DNA of 64,000 nt from Archilochus colubris (GCA_023079485.1 CM041108.1:3224001-3288000); one strand, 5' to 3'. Counted from the stretch's first letter, positions 11,401 to 23,100 are shown. Notes: generated by a model from the sequence alone, not told the origin. Numbers and translations are program-made.

Positions 11401-11870
11401 GTGCCGGGCACAGAGGGAACCGCGGAGCCAGGGCTATAACTCGAAGTTCATTAAGCGTGAATTATTAGTGGAGCCAGCCTCAATTTTCAGCCGGCAGAAT
11501 TAGACATTCCTAAAATAATGTCCCTGACACAGGCAGAAAATGGGCTTTACAGCTCTCACCTTGAACTCCGCCAGAACTCCCACCTCATCTGTTACCCTTC
11601 CGCGGGCAGCAGACGGAGCGCAGCGCCGCAGCTTTGCCTTTAATTATGCCAGGTATTTAAGGGCTAATGTTCATAGAAGAGGAGTAGACGAGGCAATAAA
11701 TGGCTTTTGCGGGTGATTAAACGCCCAAGCAGAACAGAGGCACTTGATAAGCTCAAAGGCCATTTGCTCCATTCTGCTCCCGACGCCGTGAACTTTATTC
11801 CCCTTTCCTGGCGAGGAAGGAGAATATTCAACAAGGTGCTGAGAGGCAAACACCCACCTGGGGGCAGCGG
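11401..11870. promoter_or_regulatory. Candidate conserved non-coding element
   Basis: The segment combines retained CpGs (AACCGCGGAGCC, TTCCGCGGGCAGC, GAGCGCAGCGCCGC, CCCGACGCCGTG) with many AT-rich homeodomain-type cores (TCATTAAGCG, GAATTATTAG, TTTAATTATGCC, GTGATTAAACG). Neighbouring DNA is CpG-poor. CpG retention mixed with TAAT cores is a compositional mark of deeply conserved vertebrate enhancers. The open frame that starts at 11707 runs into the pyrimidine tract and is not evidence of an exon. Conservation itself was not tested. Confidence 0.4.
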
Positions 11871-11873
11871 GGG

Positions 11874-12535
11874 TTCTTTTTTTTTATTTTTATTTTTTTT
11901 TCCCCTTTATTCTTTTTTTTTCCTCTTTTTTCTTCTCTCTTTTTCTCTTCTCTTTTTTTCTGCTCCTTTTAAATCTTTTTTCTTCTCTTTTTTTCTCTTT
12001 TTTCTTTTTTCCTCTTTTTATCTTCTCTTTTTTCTCCTCTTTTTTCTCCTCTTTTTTCCTCTCTTTTTTCTTTTTCTTCTTTTTTCTTCTCCCTTTTTTC
12101 TTCCCCCTTTTTTTCTTCTCCCTTTCTTTCTTCTTTTTTTCCTCTCTTTTTTCTTTTTCTTCTTTTTTTCTTTTTTTTCTTCTCCCTTTTTTCTCCCTTT
12201 TTCTTCTTTTTTCTTCTCCCTTTCTTTCTTCTCTTTTTCTCTTTTTTCTTCTCTTTTTTCCTCTTTTTTTTCTTCTTTTTTCTCTCTTTTTTCTTCTCCC
12301 TTTTTTCTTTCCCCTTTTCTTCTCCCTTTTTTCTTCTTTTTTTCTTCCTTTCTTCTCTCTTTTTTCTTCTCCCTTTCTTTCTTCTCCCTTTTTTCTTTTT
12401 TTCTTCTCTTTTTCTTCTCTTTTTTCTTCTTCTCCTTTTTCTCTTTTTTTCTTCTCTCTTTTTTTCTTCTCTCTTTTTTTCTTCTCCCTCTTTTTTTCTC
12501 TATCTTTTTTTTTTAATTTCTTTTTTATTTTTAAC
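11874..12535 (+). repeat. Long homopyrimidine tract
   Basis: About 660 bp made almost wholly of T and C on the plus strand. From 12021 to 12501, 481 consecutive bases contain no purine. The pattern is a loose mixture of CTTTTTT, CTTCTCCC and CTTTCTTT units with no fixed period. Such tracts can form intramolecular triplex DNA and are prone to length change and assembly error. The 269-codon open frame across it encodes only Phe, Leu, Ser and a few other residues and is an artefact of composition. Confidence 0.97.
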
Positions 12536-14124
12536 TTTGCTCTGCCCCATTACAACACCTCCAGAAGCTTAAACAAGAGGTGAAATGTCACAAATCCCCC
12601 AGCTTTGAGGAGCAGGCTTGCTGCAGGGAACACAAATCACCTCCCCAAACCGCAGCTCCTTTCCACGCAGCAAACCCAGGGGGCAAGGTTGGAATTAAAA
12701 CCAGAGACACAGTGTGAGATGCAGCTGGTTTTGCCAAGTCTGAGGATGCTCCTGCTTCCTCTAAGGGTCAGTGAGCAGAGTGTGACACACCAAAGGCTCC
12801 TGCCAGCCCTGGGGACAGTAGGTGACACCTGGACCGTGACAGTACCAGGCTGGGACAAGCCTTGGGCAGGGTGACATGGGGCTGTGAACCAAGAAACAAG
12901 CCCAGGGGTCTGGCTGAGCCTCTCCTGGCTTCATAAAAATGGTTGTGGGGAGAAAAAGTCACCTTGAAGCAAAAAAAAACCCCAAAAAACCCTAATAAAT
13001 GATTTGAATAAAGAACTGAAATTCATTCTGGGCTTCTTTTGGCTATGCTGGCTTACAAAAGGGTTTAACTTTATTTTTATAGGAATGGTAGGAAATCTCC
13101 AGCAAGATCTTTGTTCCAGCATTCCCTTCCATTTCTAGCTGCAAAAGCAGCACTAAGGACCTGGCTAGCTGTATGTCCAGCAGCCCAAGAAATCTCTGCC
13201 TCTATTTTGCATCAGGTCACTTCCAGCCAGTGTGACTGAGGCCACCAGCACCATTTGTTAGCAGGCTGAGATTTGCTATTTACTGCCAGTGACTAAGAGC
13301 TTTTTCTTGCCATAAACCCACCCAGAGAACCCATCTCCTCAGCCTGTTAATTTTTGTGCCTCTCTGCTGAGCCCAGAACCTTGCCAGCCTCCTGCCAGCA
13401 CCACGGCTGGGAGCTGCTCCTCCTCTGCAAGCCCTGGGGATGCTCAGCTCACCATGAAATCCCAAAGCTCCAGAATGGATAAAGCATCCCCCACCTCAGT
13501 ATTTCTCTCCCTAGAATAAATTCTTCATCTACAACAAATTCACCCTGTTTTCTTTTGTTTTTTCCCTTCCTTTTATTTAATAATGATATTTATCTCTCCA
13601 GGAGGACACAGCCGTTGCCACACACAAGACCACAATTTAATTTATCCCATTCCTTTTCATAACTCCCAATGCTCCATTATTAGGGCAATTTTATATTTGT
13701 CTTCTAGTCAAAGGCCACAGCCCTGGTCACCCCACATGTTTCAGATCATTAAGAAATAAGTTAAACAACATTAGACCCCAGAGGAAATTTGAGGCTCTCT
13801 ACTGTTAAGCTTTTGCTGCAATGAAAATTGATCTATTTGTCTTATTCTGCCTTTCCAGCCAAGCAAAGAGTTTTCAGCTCCTAACAAGGCTTGGCCATGC
13901 ACAGCTTTCATCCTCAGTACTGGGGAAAAAGCTTCAGGCTCCCCCTAGCTCAGCTGACTAGAGTGCATGAAGAATTATTTCATGTAATAATTTTATTCTA
14001 ATTTTATTAATGAAAATTATTTCTCTATTCTAATAAAAAAAACATGTGAAGGTTCAAAGAAAGCACAGGCAGGTCCATGTTTTCCTCCTCCCCCTCCCAC
14101 ATGAACCTTTCTAAGGATTTTCCC
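12536..14124. other. Non-coding stretch, no gene seen
   Basis: Unique-looking DNA after the pyrimidine tract. An AT-rich patch at 13975-14045 consists of TAATTTTATT-type strings. Open frames are short and lie on both strands. No repeat family was recognised. Confidence 0.5.
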
Positions 14125-14569
14125 CACAGAATCACAGAAAGTCAGGGATTGGAAGGGACCTCCAAAGATCCTGGAGTCCAACCCCCTGGCAGAGCAGGAT
14201 CACCTATAGGAGGTGACACAGAACATATCCAGGTGGGTTTGAAGGTTTCCAGAGAAGGAGACCCCATAACCTCCCTGGGCAGCCTGGCCAGGGCTCTGTC
14301 ACCCTCACAGTGAAAAAATTTTTCCTGTGTTTCTATGGAACCTCCCGTGCTCAGGTTTATATCCACTGCCTCTTGTCCTATCATAACTGGCCCCATCCTC
14401 CTGGCTCTCTCCCTTTTCATATTTATAATCATCACTGAGCTCACCCTTCATTCTCCTCCTCTCCAAGCTGCAGAGCCCCTCAGTTCCCTCAGCCTTTCCT
14501 CACCAGGAGATGTTCCACTCCCTCCATCACTCTGTGCCTCTGCTCTGGACTCTCTCCAGCAGTTTCCTG
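14125..14569 (-). mobile_element. Older CR1, 3' part (interrupted copy)
   Basis: Reading on the plus strand it begins CACAGAATCACAGAAAGTCA, then TTGGAAGGGACCTCCAAAG, and runs through TCTGGACTCTCTCCAGCAG. This is the inverted 3' end of a CR1 subfamily distinct from the young copies. It stops at 14569, where a younger CR1 starts, and continues at about 15047. It is more diverged than the inner copy, consistent with being the earlier insertion. Confidence 0.9.
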
Positions 14570-15046
14570 TCATAGAATCCTAGAATCATAGAACTGGCTG
14601 GGTTGGAAGAGACCTCAGGGATCATCAGCTCCAACCCTTGATCCACTCCCCCCGTGGTTCCCAGCCCATGGCACTCAGTGCCACATCCAGGCTCTTTGGA
14701 AAGATCTCCAGACACGGAGAATCCACTCCTTCCCTGGGCAGCCCATTCCAAGGTCTGATCACCCTCTCCAGAAAGAAATTCTTTCTCATCTCCAACCTAA
14801 ACCTCCCTGGCACAACTTGAGACCCTGCCCTCTTGTCTTGCTGAGAGTTGCCTGGGAAAAGAGCCCAACTCCCCCCTGGCTCCAACCTCCTTTCAGGGAG
14901 TTGGAGAGAGTGATGAGGTCTCCCCTGAGCCTCCTCTTCTCCAGCCTCAACACCCCCAGCTCCCTCAGCCTCTCCTCATAGGATCTGTGCTCCAGTCCCT
15001 TCCCCAGCCCAGTTGCCTCCTTTGGACCTGCTCCAGGACCTCAATA
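14570..15046 (-). mobile_element. Young CR1 nested inside an older CR1
   Basis: It starts at TCATAGAATCCTAGAATC and ends near GACCTGCTCCAGGACCTCAAT. It contains the ORF2 C-terminal coding block on the minus strand and the tail repeats, and its sequence is close to the copies at 10.3, 19.4 and 51.2 kb. It splits the older CR1 between 14569 and 15047, and about 20 expected bases of the host CR1 appear lost at the junction. The order of insertion is therefore clear. Confidence 0.92.
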
Positions 15047-15304
15047 ACTGTACAGAACTAGACACAATATTCCAGATGCAGCTTCACCAGGGCAGAGTAG
15101 AAGGGGAGGAGAACCTCTCTCTATACTGACCACCCCTTCTTAATGCCCCCCAGGATGTCAGTGATCTTCTTGGCCACCAGGACACATTGTTGGCTCATGC
15201 TTATCCTCCATCCACCAGCACCCCCAGCTCCCTTTCCCCTTCCAACAGCTCAGTCCCCAGCCTGTCCTGCTTCTTGGGGTTGTTCCTACCCAGATTCAAG
15301 CAAG
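15047..15304 (-). mobile_element. Older CR1, upstream ORF2 part (interrupted copy)
   Basis: The interrupted CR1 resumes with CAGAACTAGACACAATATTC, then TTCACCAGGGCAGAGTAGA, GATCTTCTTGGCCACCAGGA and GGGGTTGTTCCTACCCAGAT. These are the next blocks of CR1 ORF2 on the minus strand in correct order after 14569. Stops and frameshifts make it non-functional. Confidence 0.88.
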
Positions 15305-16380
15305 CTGATTTTCCTGCTGGCTGGCAAAGCATCATCCTATCCTGGTATGGACAGTAACCAGTCACCTTCAAGGAAAATATTCCTCTTTTTTTCTGACTTC
15401 TTCCTATCACTGAGCATCCTAACCCCTTCACCCACTATGCTGGTGTGATCCAAGAAGGGGGGGAGGGCAGTAATGGGAGGATGGTCCCTCTGCAAAGCCT
15501 GGCCAGCCTGAGCTCCCTGGGGAGTTTTCATCACCACCTAGAAGCTGATGCTCTCCCAGCACCAACCCAGCAGTGTTTGAAGCCCCCAGCACTGCTTCTC
15601 CACACCATTAACACAGCAGGTGCAGAGTTGTTTGTGCTGAGATGCTGGCACAGCTCAAGTGTTGATTTTTTTTGCTTTAATTCAGTGCTTTGGGATAGGA
15701 TAAAAACCACAAAGCCAGAAGCCATAATACTGGGTGATTTCCTACAAAGTCTCACTCTGAAGGCTCAAAGGAAAGGTGATAGGATTGGATTAATTTGTCC
15801 AAGGAATATATCTCCACTGGTTTTGCTGGGAAGAAGAGAGCAGGGGGAGATGGAAGAGCTTTGAAGAGCTCCTTGGTCCAAGAGAGGACATCCCACCCAT
15901 TCCCATCAAAGCCTGGGAGACTTGGCATCAACTGGAGCCCAGCTCCAGGGCTTTGGGAGCAGGGAGAGCCACAGCCAGAGGTCTGAGAGGAGAAAAGCCT
16001 GGGATTTTCAGAACTTGGGAGAAGAGGGAATAAATCACTGCCTGGGAAGCACAAGGGTTGCTCTTCCCTGCAGCCCTCAACATCCCCTCCTGGCACAGAT
16101 GACTGAACAGCAGGGGAAGCAAATCCTGGAGTGCAGCAGATGGTACCAACTCTGCCTTAATTCTGCTGGAGCTGCTGGCAGCTCAGGAGCCCTTCCCCAG
16201 GTGATTCCCACACTGCAGGGGGACCTGCCATGCCCCCACCAGGGACACCCCCTCCTCTTGAAGCTGTGACTCTGTGCAGAGGCCACTGTCACTGTCATTT
16301 TATTGTTCCCTGAGCACAGCAGCCTAGGAGAAGATCTTCTCCCCCTCGTCATATATTTTCCCTCAATAAAAAGTGACACT
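15305..16380. other. Non-coding stretch, no gene seen
   Basis: No repeat family or exon was recognised. Open frames (15445-15864, 15752-16096 minus) overlap each other on opposite strands and lack any domain signature. Confidence 0.5.
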
Positions 16381-16627
16381 TTCCTGCCTTCACCTATTTA
16401 CTGCCCGACACGATCTCATTGTCTGGTGCCAATTGACATGCAGAACCTGTCTCTTCATTTTTTTTTTATTTGTGATTTTTAATTGGGGGAAGAAGCTCTG
16501 CTACTTCGGCTGCATCCCTAAAGCGGCGATTTAAAAACCTGGACTGAGCTGTTTCCAGATCTGCAAATTTCTCTTTTAGAGCTCTGGAGATCTCTTCTCA
16601 AACCTCCGACTTCCTTTATAACCTTGG

Positions 16628-16785
16628 CTAAATCAGGGGGGGGTTATTTGGGGAGCTTTTATTAACTTGGACCATGCATTTCCCCTTGGCTCAGCCGTCT
16701 GTATAATGGGACTAACGAGAGCTGCTTTATTATCTGTGGGGCAGGGCTGGCTCTGGCAATCTGCTTGTACAGCACCTAGCAGGAG
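16628..16785 (+). repeat. MIR-like ancient SINE remnant
   Basis: Four blocks occur in the order expected of MIR or a related CORE-type SINE: ATAACCTTGGCTAAATCA, then CTCAGCCGTCTGTATAATGG, then GACTAACGAGAG, then TTGTACAGCACCTAGCAGG. These correspond to the known MIR blocks for GTGACCTTGGGCAAG, CTCATCTGTAAAATGGG and TGTAAAGCGCTTAG. Divergence is high and the spacing includes inserted bases, so the call is moderate. Confidence 0.45.
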
Positions 16786-16790
16786 GATGC

Positions 16791-16800
16791 CTGACGTCAG
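16791..16800. promoter_or_regulatory. Perfect cAMP response element palindrome
   Basis: CTGACGTCAG contains the full TGACGTCA consensus bound by CREB/ATF factors, extended to a 10-base palindrome. It lies just after the MIR-like remnant. The site is exact in sequence, but whether it is used is unknown. Confidence 0.45.
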
Positions 16801-16890
16801 GATGGGACTTTTGGGCAGCTGTAGAAATGTGATGACAAATAGGATTTGCCCAGGAGCTGGATGGGACCTTGTTAGCTATCGGGCAGAGGT

Positions 16891-16909
16891 GATAATAGAT
16901 AAGATAAAG
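16891..16909 (+). promoter_or_regulatory. Cluster of GATA-factor sites
   Basis: GATAATAGATAAGATAAAG carries three GATA cores in 19 bases, one of them the consensus AGATAAG. It lies about 90 bp from the CRE palindrome. Binding is inferred from sequence only. Confidence 0.35.
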
Positions 16910-17000
16910 CATACATGTCTCTACTGCTGTAAGACAAGAAGGGTCGGGCCACTCTCCTGTACCAATTTGCAGCTAAGTACAACAAAAAACCAGCAGATGT

Positions 17001-19422
17001 CCCAGGGAAATAGGTGCTACTCAGAGAATAGTGTGGGGAGCTGCTTATTTACTGATGTCAAAAAGTGTGGAAGCAGCTGCAAGGACCCATCAGCCTGTGA
17101 TTGCCCTGGAAAATAATCCCATCTTCCTGGCTTTCTGTGATCAGGGCTGGAGAAAAATCAATCCAGAGCTGAGATTGGATCCAGTAATAAAATATTTATG
17201 GTTTGGTGCTCGAGCCATTCACTGAGGAGGGGATGAATTGCAATAGCTTGTGTGTCCCATGGGTGCCCAAGTGATGCTCAAATGGTGCCAGGTCTGCACC
17301 CGTGGGTGCTGCCCACCCTGTGCCAGCCACACATCACCCTCCTGTAACTTCACCACCACTTTTTTCTGGCCTGGTCCTCTCAAAACCAGGACAACCAACC
17401 TGTCCAGCAGGTGGAAAGCAAGGGAAGGAACAGAGCCCAGAAGCTGAGCCCTTCTACACCCTGAGGTACCCAAGGGGTGTCCCTGCCCAAGGTGTGTGCA
17501 AGGAGGGCACAGGGAGATCAAGGAAGTCCACGACACCAGATACCAAGCCTAGAAGCCTACTAGAAGCAACCAAACCCATCAGCCCACCACCCCCCAGCAC
17601 ATTCTGCCTGGCAAGACCTCCCAGCCCAGCCCCAGCATTGCCCCCAGAGCTCAGAAAGCAGAGGAGGGGGTGGGGGTGACCCCCAGCCCCAGGTCTGGCT
17701 CAGCAGCCAGGGCTGCCCTGGTACCATTCTTCCTCCCTGAGCCCCCAGCCCCCCCTCCACCTCCAGGAGAATTTATAGGGCTGTCCTGGTGACAGAGCTC
17801 CTGGGTAAGTGCAGAATGGCAGTTGTAAAAAATCCCATTTGCCAACGTATTAGAATCCTATTAGCGTCCCCAGCAGGAAAATAACCCCCTCCCTCCTGGT
17901 GGGATTAAAGGGACCAGGACTCAGGTTCTGCAGTTTTATGGCCTTCTCCCCCATTTGCTGATCAAACTGACAGATATAAAGCTGCAGGCAAGGAGTGTCC
18001 TTGGCCCATAAGCCCCATAATAAAAAAAAATCTTGACCTTTGAAGCAACACAAGAGGTGGTAAGCAGGAGCCAGCACTACCAGGGGAGTGCAAGGGGCCA
18101 GTTCTGCTTCCTTCCAGCATCTTTTCCTTCATCCTCTCCTTCATCCTGTCCTTCATCCTCCAATATGTAAGGGGGGGGGAAAGGGGCACAGTTAGTGCAG
18201 CACCCCAGAGACATGGCAGGAAGGACAGAGACACTGGTGCTGCTTCCCATTCCCATCCCCATCCATGGGCTGCTGGAATAACCTAACAAAGCCCATGGCT
18301 CTTTTAAAGCCCAGTTTCCACAAAACACAGGCTCAGTTGTCATGATCACTCATAAATACTGATTATTAAACACTGATTAGCTGGGGAGGCTGCAGCCTAC
18401 TGAATAAAAGTAAAGAGAGGAGCAGCACCTGGGGGCAATCCCTACCAAGAGTAAGAGAGGAGCAGCAACCTCTCAACCCCACAATGAAGGCCTTGACTTT
18501 TAAACTGAAGAAATCACTCTGTTCCTAGGAGACCCTGCAGGGCTTCACCATCTGCATCAGCCCCCTCCCTTTTACCCCAAATAAAATACATTTATGACAC
18601 AGGGGCAAATACATTTCACGTGCAACAGGTTCCTTCAGAACCTGCAAAACTCTCTCCACTTCTGCCAACTTCAGCTCCCCAAAGAGGAGAGGGATGTGGG
18701 CAGCCCTGGCAGCCTTCCCCACTCCCTGGGCTCCCCAGCACAGCCTGGCTGGGGAGAATAAATAAATAATTGTGGACTGCTTGCTCAGCATGGCTGTAAA
18801 TAGTTCATGAGTTCCAGGAGATTTATTCCCCTCTTCTTGCTTTAATGAGCCCACAGCAGCCATGGAGAGATGGGAAGGTTGAGAGTTTACAGCTGCCTGA
18901 GCTGCATGGCAGAGCCAAGAGGGATTCACAGGAAGAGCAAGGCAAGGACCCACCAGCATCAGCTCATCCAGCAGCTCCTGCCCATTCCCCAAACCAGGAA
19001 TTCCAGACCCACCAGCTGAGGAGCAACTGCTTTTCCTAACCCTTAAAGATTTGCTGAGAGGGCTTTGAACATGATACCAGATGCTGCCTGCCTTTTCCTT
19101 GGAGGTGCTGTGTCCCCTTCTGCAGGGATTTACACCCTGGTCCCACAGAATCCCAGGAGACCCAGTTGGGCTCCCAGGGAACTGCTCCTTCCACAAGAGA
19201 TCTGCAATGCAAAGAGGATGCGGGAGGTTTTAAGAGTTAATTAAGAGGTATCAGTGTGACAGCCACCCCAGGGAAAAACTCTGACAGCTGAGGACTACCA
19301 AGGAGCTGGCTATTCATCCCAGCTTCCATTTAGAGGTCCCTGCTTTATTTCCAAAGCAAAACTGGCCAGGCAGAGCTGTTCCAGGAGGATTTCTCCCATG
19401 CCACTTCTCCCACTGAGCAGGA
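17001..19422. other. Non-coding stretch, no gene seen
   Basis: A C/G-rich part (17300-17770) contains many CCC and GGG runs. A 223-codon open frame on the minus strand (18525-19196) is the longest one free of simple repeats, but it shows no domain, signal or conserved motif that I recognise and is probably chance. Confidence 0.5.
18126..18161 (+). repeat. 12-bp tandem repeat, three units
   Basis: CCTTCATCCTCT, CCTTCATCCTGT and CCTTCATCCTCC follow each other. A run of nine G lies shortly downstream at about 18171-18179. Confidence 0.9.
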
Positions 19423-20110
19423 TCATAGAATCATAGAATCATAGAATCACAGAATGGGCTGGGTTGGAAGGGACCTCAGAGATCATCAAGTCCAACCCTT
19501 GATCCACTCCCCCCGTGGTTCCCAGCCCATGGCACTCAGTGCCACATCCAGGCTCTTTGGAAAGATCTCCAGACACGGAGAATCCACTACTTCCCTGGGC
19601 AGCCCATTCCAATGCCTGATCACCCTCTCCAGAAAGAAATTCTTTCTCATCTCCAACCTAAACCTCCCCTGGCACAACTTGAGACCCTGCCCTCTTGTCT
19701 TGCTGAGAGTTGCCTGGGAAAAGAGCCCAACCCCCCCCTGGCTCCAACCTCCTTTCAGGGAGTTGCAGAGAGTGATGAGGTCTCCCCTGAGCCTCCTCTT
19801 CTCCAGCCTCAACACCCCCAGCTCCCTCAGCCCTTCCTCACAGGACTTGTGCTGGATCCCTTCACAACCTCCTTGCTCTTCTCTGGACCTGCTCCAGCAC
19901 CTCAATCTCCTTCCTGAGCTGAGGGGCCCAGAACTGGACACAGGACTCAAGCTGTGGCCTCACCAGGGTTGAGCACAGGGGCAGAATCCCTTCCCTGGAC
20001 CTGCTGGCCACGCTGTTCCTGACCCAGCCCAGGATGCCATTGGCCTTCTTGGCCACCTGGGCACACTGCTGGCTCCTGTTCAGCTTCCTGGCAATCCAGA
20101 CTCCTAGAAG
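19423..20110 (-). mobile_element. Young CR1 LINE, longest recent copy
   Basis: This is the inverted CR1 3' end with four tail units (TCATAGAA or TCACAGAA repeats) at its plus-strand start. On the minus strand it encodes ORF2p C-terminal segments, including [19 protein letters not shown] and [13 protein letters not shown]. One frameshift separates the upstream block (19862-20113) from the downstream block (19486-19950). It extends further 5' than the other young copies, to about the [15 protein letters not shown] segment. Across the 3' 375 bp it differs from the 51.2-kb copy at about one base by eye. Confidence 0.95.
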
Positions 20111-23100
20111 CACCTAGAAGCTCCAGCAGGCACCTTACCCCTCCACGCAGCAGAGCCAGGGCTGGAAAGGCTTTATCAATCCCTGGAGCCATCCAGCCTC
20201 CCCTGCTAGGTCTCTTTATTATGTGCCTTGACATTTCAAAGGGTTATATTTCCACCTGTGAGAACCATCAGTCCAGCAGCACACAGTAATATATGGAGTA
20301 ATAGAGTCTCAGCACAGCAGGTTTAATCTCATATTGCTGAAGCCCCTGGTGTCCTAGCTGAAGTAAGTTTGTCATTAGGAATTCCTTTCTCCCGACTGCA
20401 AGCTTGTTTTGTTTGAGGTTATTATTTTTCCCCTAAAGAGAAGAGAAACACTCGAGATTGATTTATGACTTTCCCGTTTTCCTCCCATGCAATGCAAACT
20501 GGCAAACTCCAGGCAGGAGGAGAGGGAGAGATGGAGAGAGCCCAGTGCTTGCTCTCCCTGCCAAGCCAGCAGAGTGATGCCATGTCACAGCTGGGGGACA
20601 CCTTGGGGACCCCCCTCGAGCCCTGAGCAAGGTCAGAGCCCTTTGCAGAGCCCTCCAGAGCTTCACCCCAGCAGATTTCCCAGCAGAGAAAGGGGACACA
20701 GAAGATTAATGATCAACCATGGTGCATCCACTAATTCAACAAGAGGGCTGGCCCTGAAGGGGCAAGGCAGGGGAAGGGAATATAATCGTCAGATTTTTCA
20801 CAGTGCCAACCTGGATTTGGATGGACAAGGAAGCAAATAGGACAGCAGGGAGTTGAAAAACAAAACAAACAAGTCTTTGTTTGCACTCAGGGAAAGGCAC
20901 TGAGCCCCTAAAAGCTGAAAGTGTTAGGAGGAGATGAAAGCTGTGCCTGGCCAGGAGAGGAGCCTGGTGCTCCCATGCCCATGGATGATGTTCCTCCAGA
21001 ATAAGGAGCCTCAGATTCACCTCTCAGTCTGCCTGCAAAATTTGGGGGATGTGGACATGAAACCAATTCCTTCCCTCTGGGTATCCATCTGGGGAAGATG
21101 AGCCCCAGAGGTGAGTTTGAGCATGAGGCAGCAGCTGGGATGCTGCCCACACAGCAGCTTCTGAACCCTCCTGAATTTGAAGCCCAGCATCTGACCATAA
21201 CCTGATGCTCTCTGCTGCTTCCTCTCCCTGTTGCTCTGTGACTTCTGGCAGCTTGGCAGCTCCTTCAGGAGCATCCCAGCCAGCTCAGCACCAGCACACA
21301 TCCAGCTGACAGCAGCAGCTCTCCCAGCCTACGTCATCTCAGTCCAAAGCCCTGGAACATGTCAACTTCTGCAGCTGATGGCAGGGGAGCAAAGTGATGC
21401 AGCAAATCCTGCACCAGCATCCCAGCACAATTCTGTGGTTTGACAGCCATGGCAAAGTCTCAGCATGAACCCAAAGCAAGGCTGGGACATCCCAGATCCC
21501 TAAAGTGATATGTCCTGGTGGCCCTGAGGATTTTTAGACAGTAACACAAAAAGCAAAATGAAATCAAGAATGGTGAAAGGGCAGCAACCTTCTGGAGTCA
21601 TCTTAGGGGCCAAAGGGACAGGGTAGGCTTTATGTGGAGCTACTGCATGGCTCCAAAAAGGGGAATGGGGTGGGACAGAGATCCAGGCAGCACTGAAAGC
21701 CCCTCAGGGAGAGCTCACAGCACCACATCCACCTTTAGCAGGGAAGCAGAAACATCACCAGAGTCTCCAGCTCCTCTGAGCCTTTCCCAGCCTCCTGGGA
21801 CAGATGAGTAATACTGAAAGGCTTTATTTATCTCAGCTTCCCAAAGCACAGGAACATCAGAGAACACCAGGCACTTCATCCCCAAACAGAAGCACCAGCT
21901 AGATGAGAGGACTGGGGAAGCCTGTCCACACCTGGGGCCTTGGCAATAGGTTTTTGTAAGAGCTTTCCTCCTTCCTGCATTTGATTGCTGCTTTCCCCTC
22001 AAGCATGGTCATTCCTGGAATCATAGCTTCATGGAAGAATGAGATAAAAAGGTGCCAGGAACAATGCCAGAACTCCTGGACTTAATCTATCCAAAGTTAG
22101 CTGGTATTTTCCAGTTAAAATCTCTGGCTCTATCAGAGCAGGTGATGCTCTGGCAGGAACCAGAGAGCAAATGTGGACACTGAGACCACGAGAGGCTTCA
22201 CTCACCTATCCTGGCCATGAGAAATGAGGAGCTCAGCTGTTCTCTTTGCAATCTATAGATTTTCATTTGGGCAACTAATTGCAGAAGCTTAGGAGGGTGC
22301 TTTGTGGGGTCAGCCCAGGGCATCTGAGCAAGCAGGAGCCACGTGGGCTTGCAGATGTCCTTTGGGGCAACAAATGCTCCTGGAAAAAAACAGTGAAGAG
22401 TTTCAGCAAACCCACTGCAGCTCTGGGTTGGCTCTCAAAGACCCCAGAAACCAGCACGTAAAAGCTGGAGGGAAACCAGGCTGCACCAAACCCCCTTCTG
22501 GGACCATGCACCCACTGCCTGACCTGATGGAAGCTCTTCCCAGCTGTCCATAGGCTCATGGATATGTAGAGGCAGGGCAGGAAGACAGCCAGCCAGAATT
22601 AACATCTTTAATGATGTTAACACAGGCAAGCAACTCGTTTGCATGACCATGGCTTGGTGGCTGGGGAAGTGTGGGAAAAAGCTGCTCCAGGGTGAAGAGA
22701 GTCCTGAAGGCTGCCTGGCAAAAGTATTTTTCCCTCCTCCTGGCATCTGCTTTCTTCTTCCAACCCTTTCCCCACTGCTGATCCCATCAGGAGCCACAGG
22801 AAAGACACCTACCCCAAACCCATGGGTATGGAAGCAAAGAGGTCACTGGGCACACATGGACCAGTGGTTTAAAGTGCATTTAATCTCCTAAATAATGAGG
22901 ACTGGACCCAGCTGTGCTGCAGCAGCTTGGGAAACCCAAACTAGCACGGCTAAGAGAAAAACCAACTCACTAGCAAAGCAATCACTGCTGCATTGATTAC
23001 ATTTCAATTAAGCAAGAATCCCATCCGGGCAGAGGGCTGGGCAGGGGCAGAGAGGCAGTGACATGGCTGGCAGAAATATTGACCCTGAAGAACAGCAGAA

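Larger units (their letters stand above)
16381..17000. promoter_or_regulatory. Candidate enhancer block
   Basis: Mixed AT-rich and CpG-containing sequence (TGCCCGACACGATC, CTACTTCGGCTGC, AAAGCGGCGATTT) with a MIR-like remnant, a perfect CTGACGTCAG palindrome and a GATA cluster. The density of well-formed factor sites within 600 bp is above that of the surroundings. There is no core promoter or exon that I can identify. It could equally be a chance cluster, because conservation and activity data are absent. Confidence 0.35.

Noticed and set aside
11707..12516. 269-codon open frame on the plus strand
   Set aside because: It runs through a T/C-only tract and encodes almost only Phe, Leu and Ser. 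It is an artefact of composition.
16667..17116. 149-codon Cys-rich open frame
   Set aside because: It starts inside the MIR-like remnant and covers the candidate enhancer. The Cys residues show no regular spacing of a known fold.
18525..19196. 223-codon open frame on the minus strand
   Set aside because: No domain, signal peptide or recognisable family, and no splice or promoter context. A frame of this length is expected by chance in 64 kb of GC-balanced DNA.
19486..20113. Open frames that look like a host gene (VQFWAPQ, RHWNGLP)
   Set aside because: These are C-terminal CR1 ORF2 remnants found in several copies in the window, so they are annotated as mobile element only.
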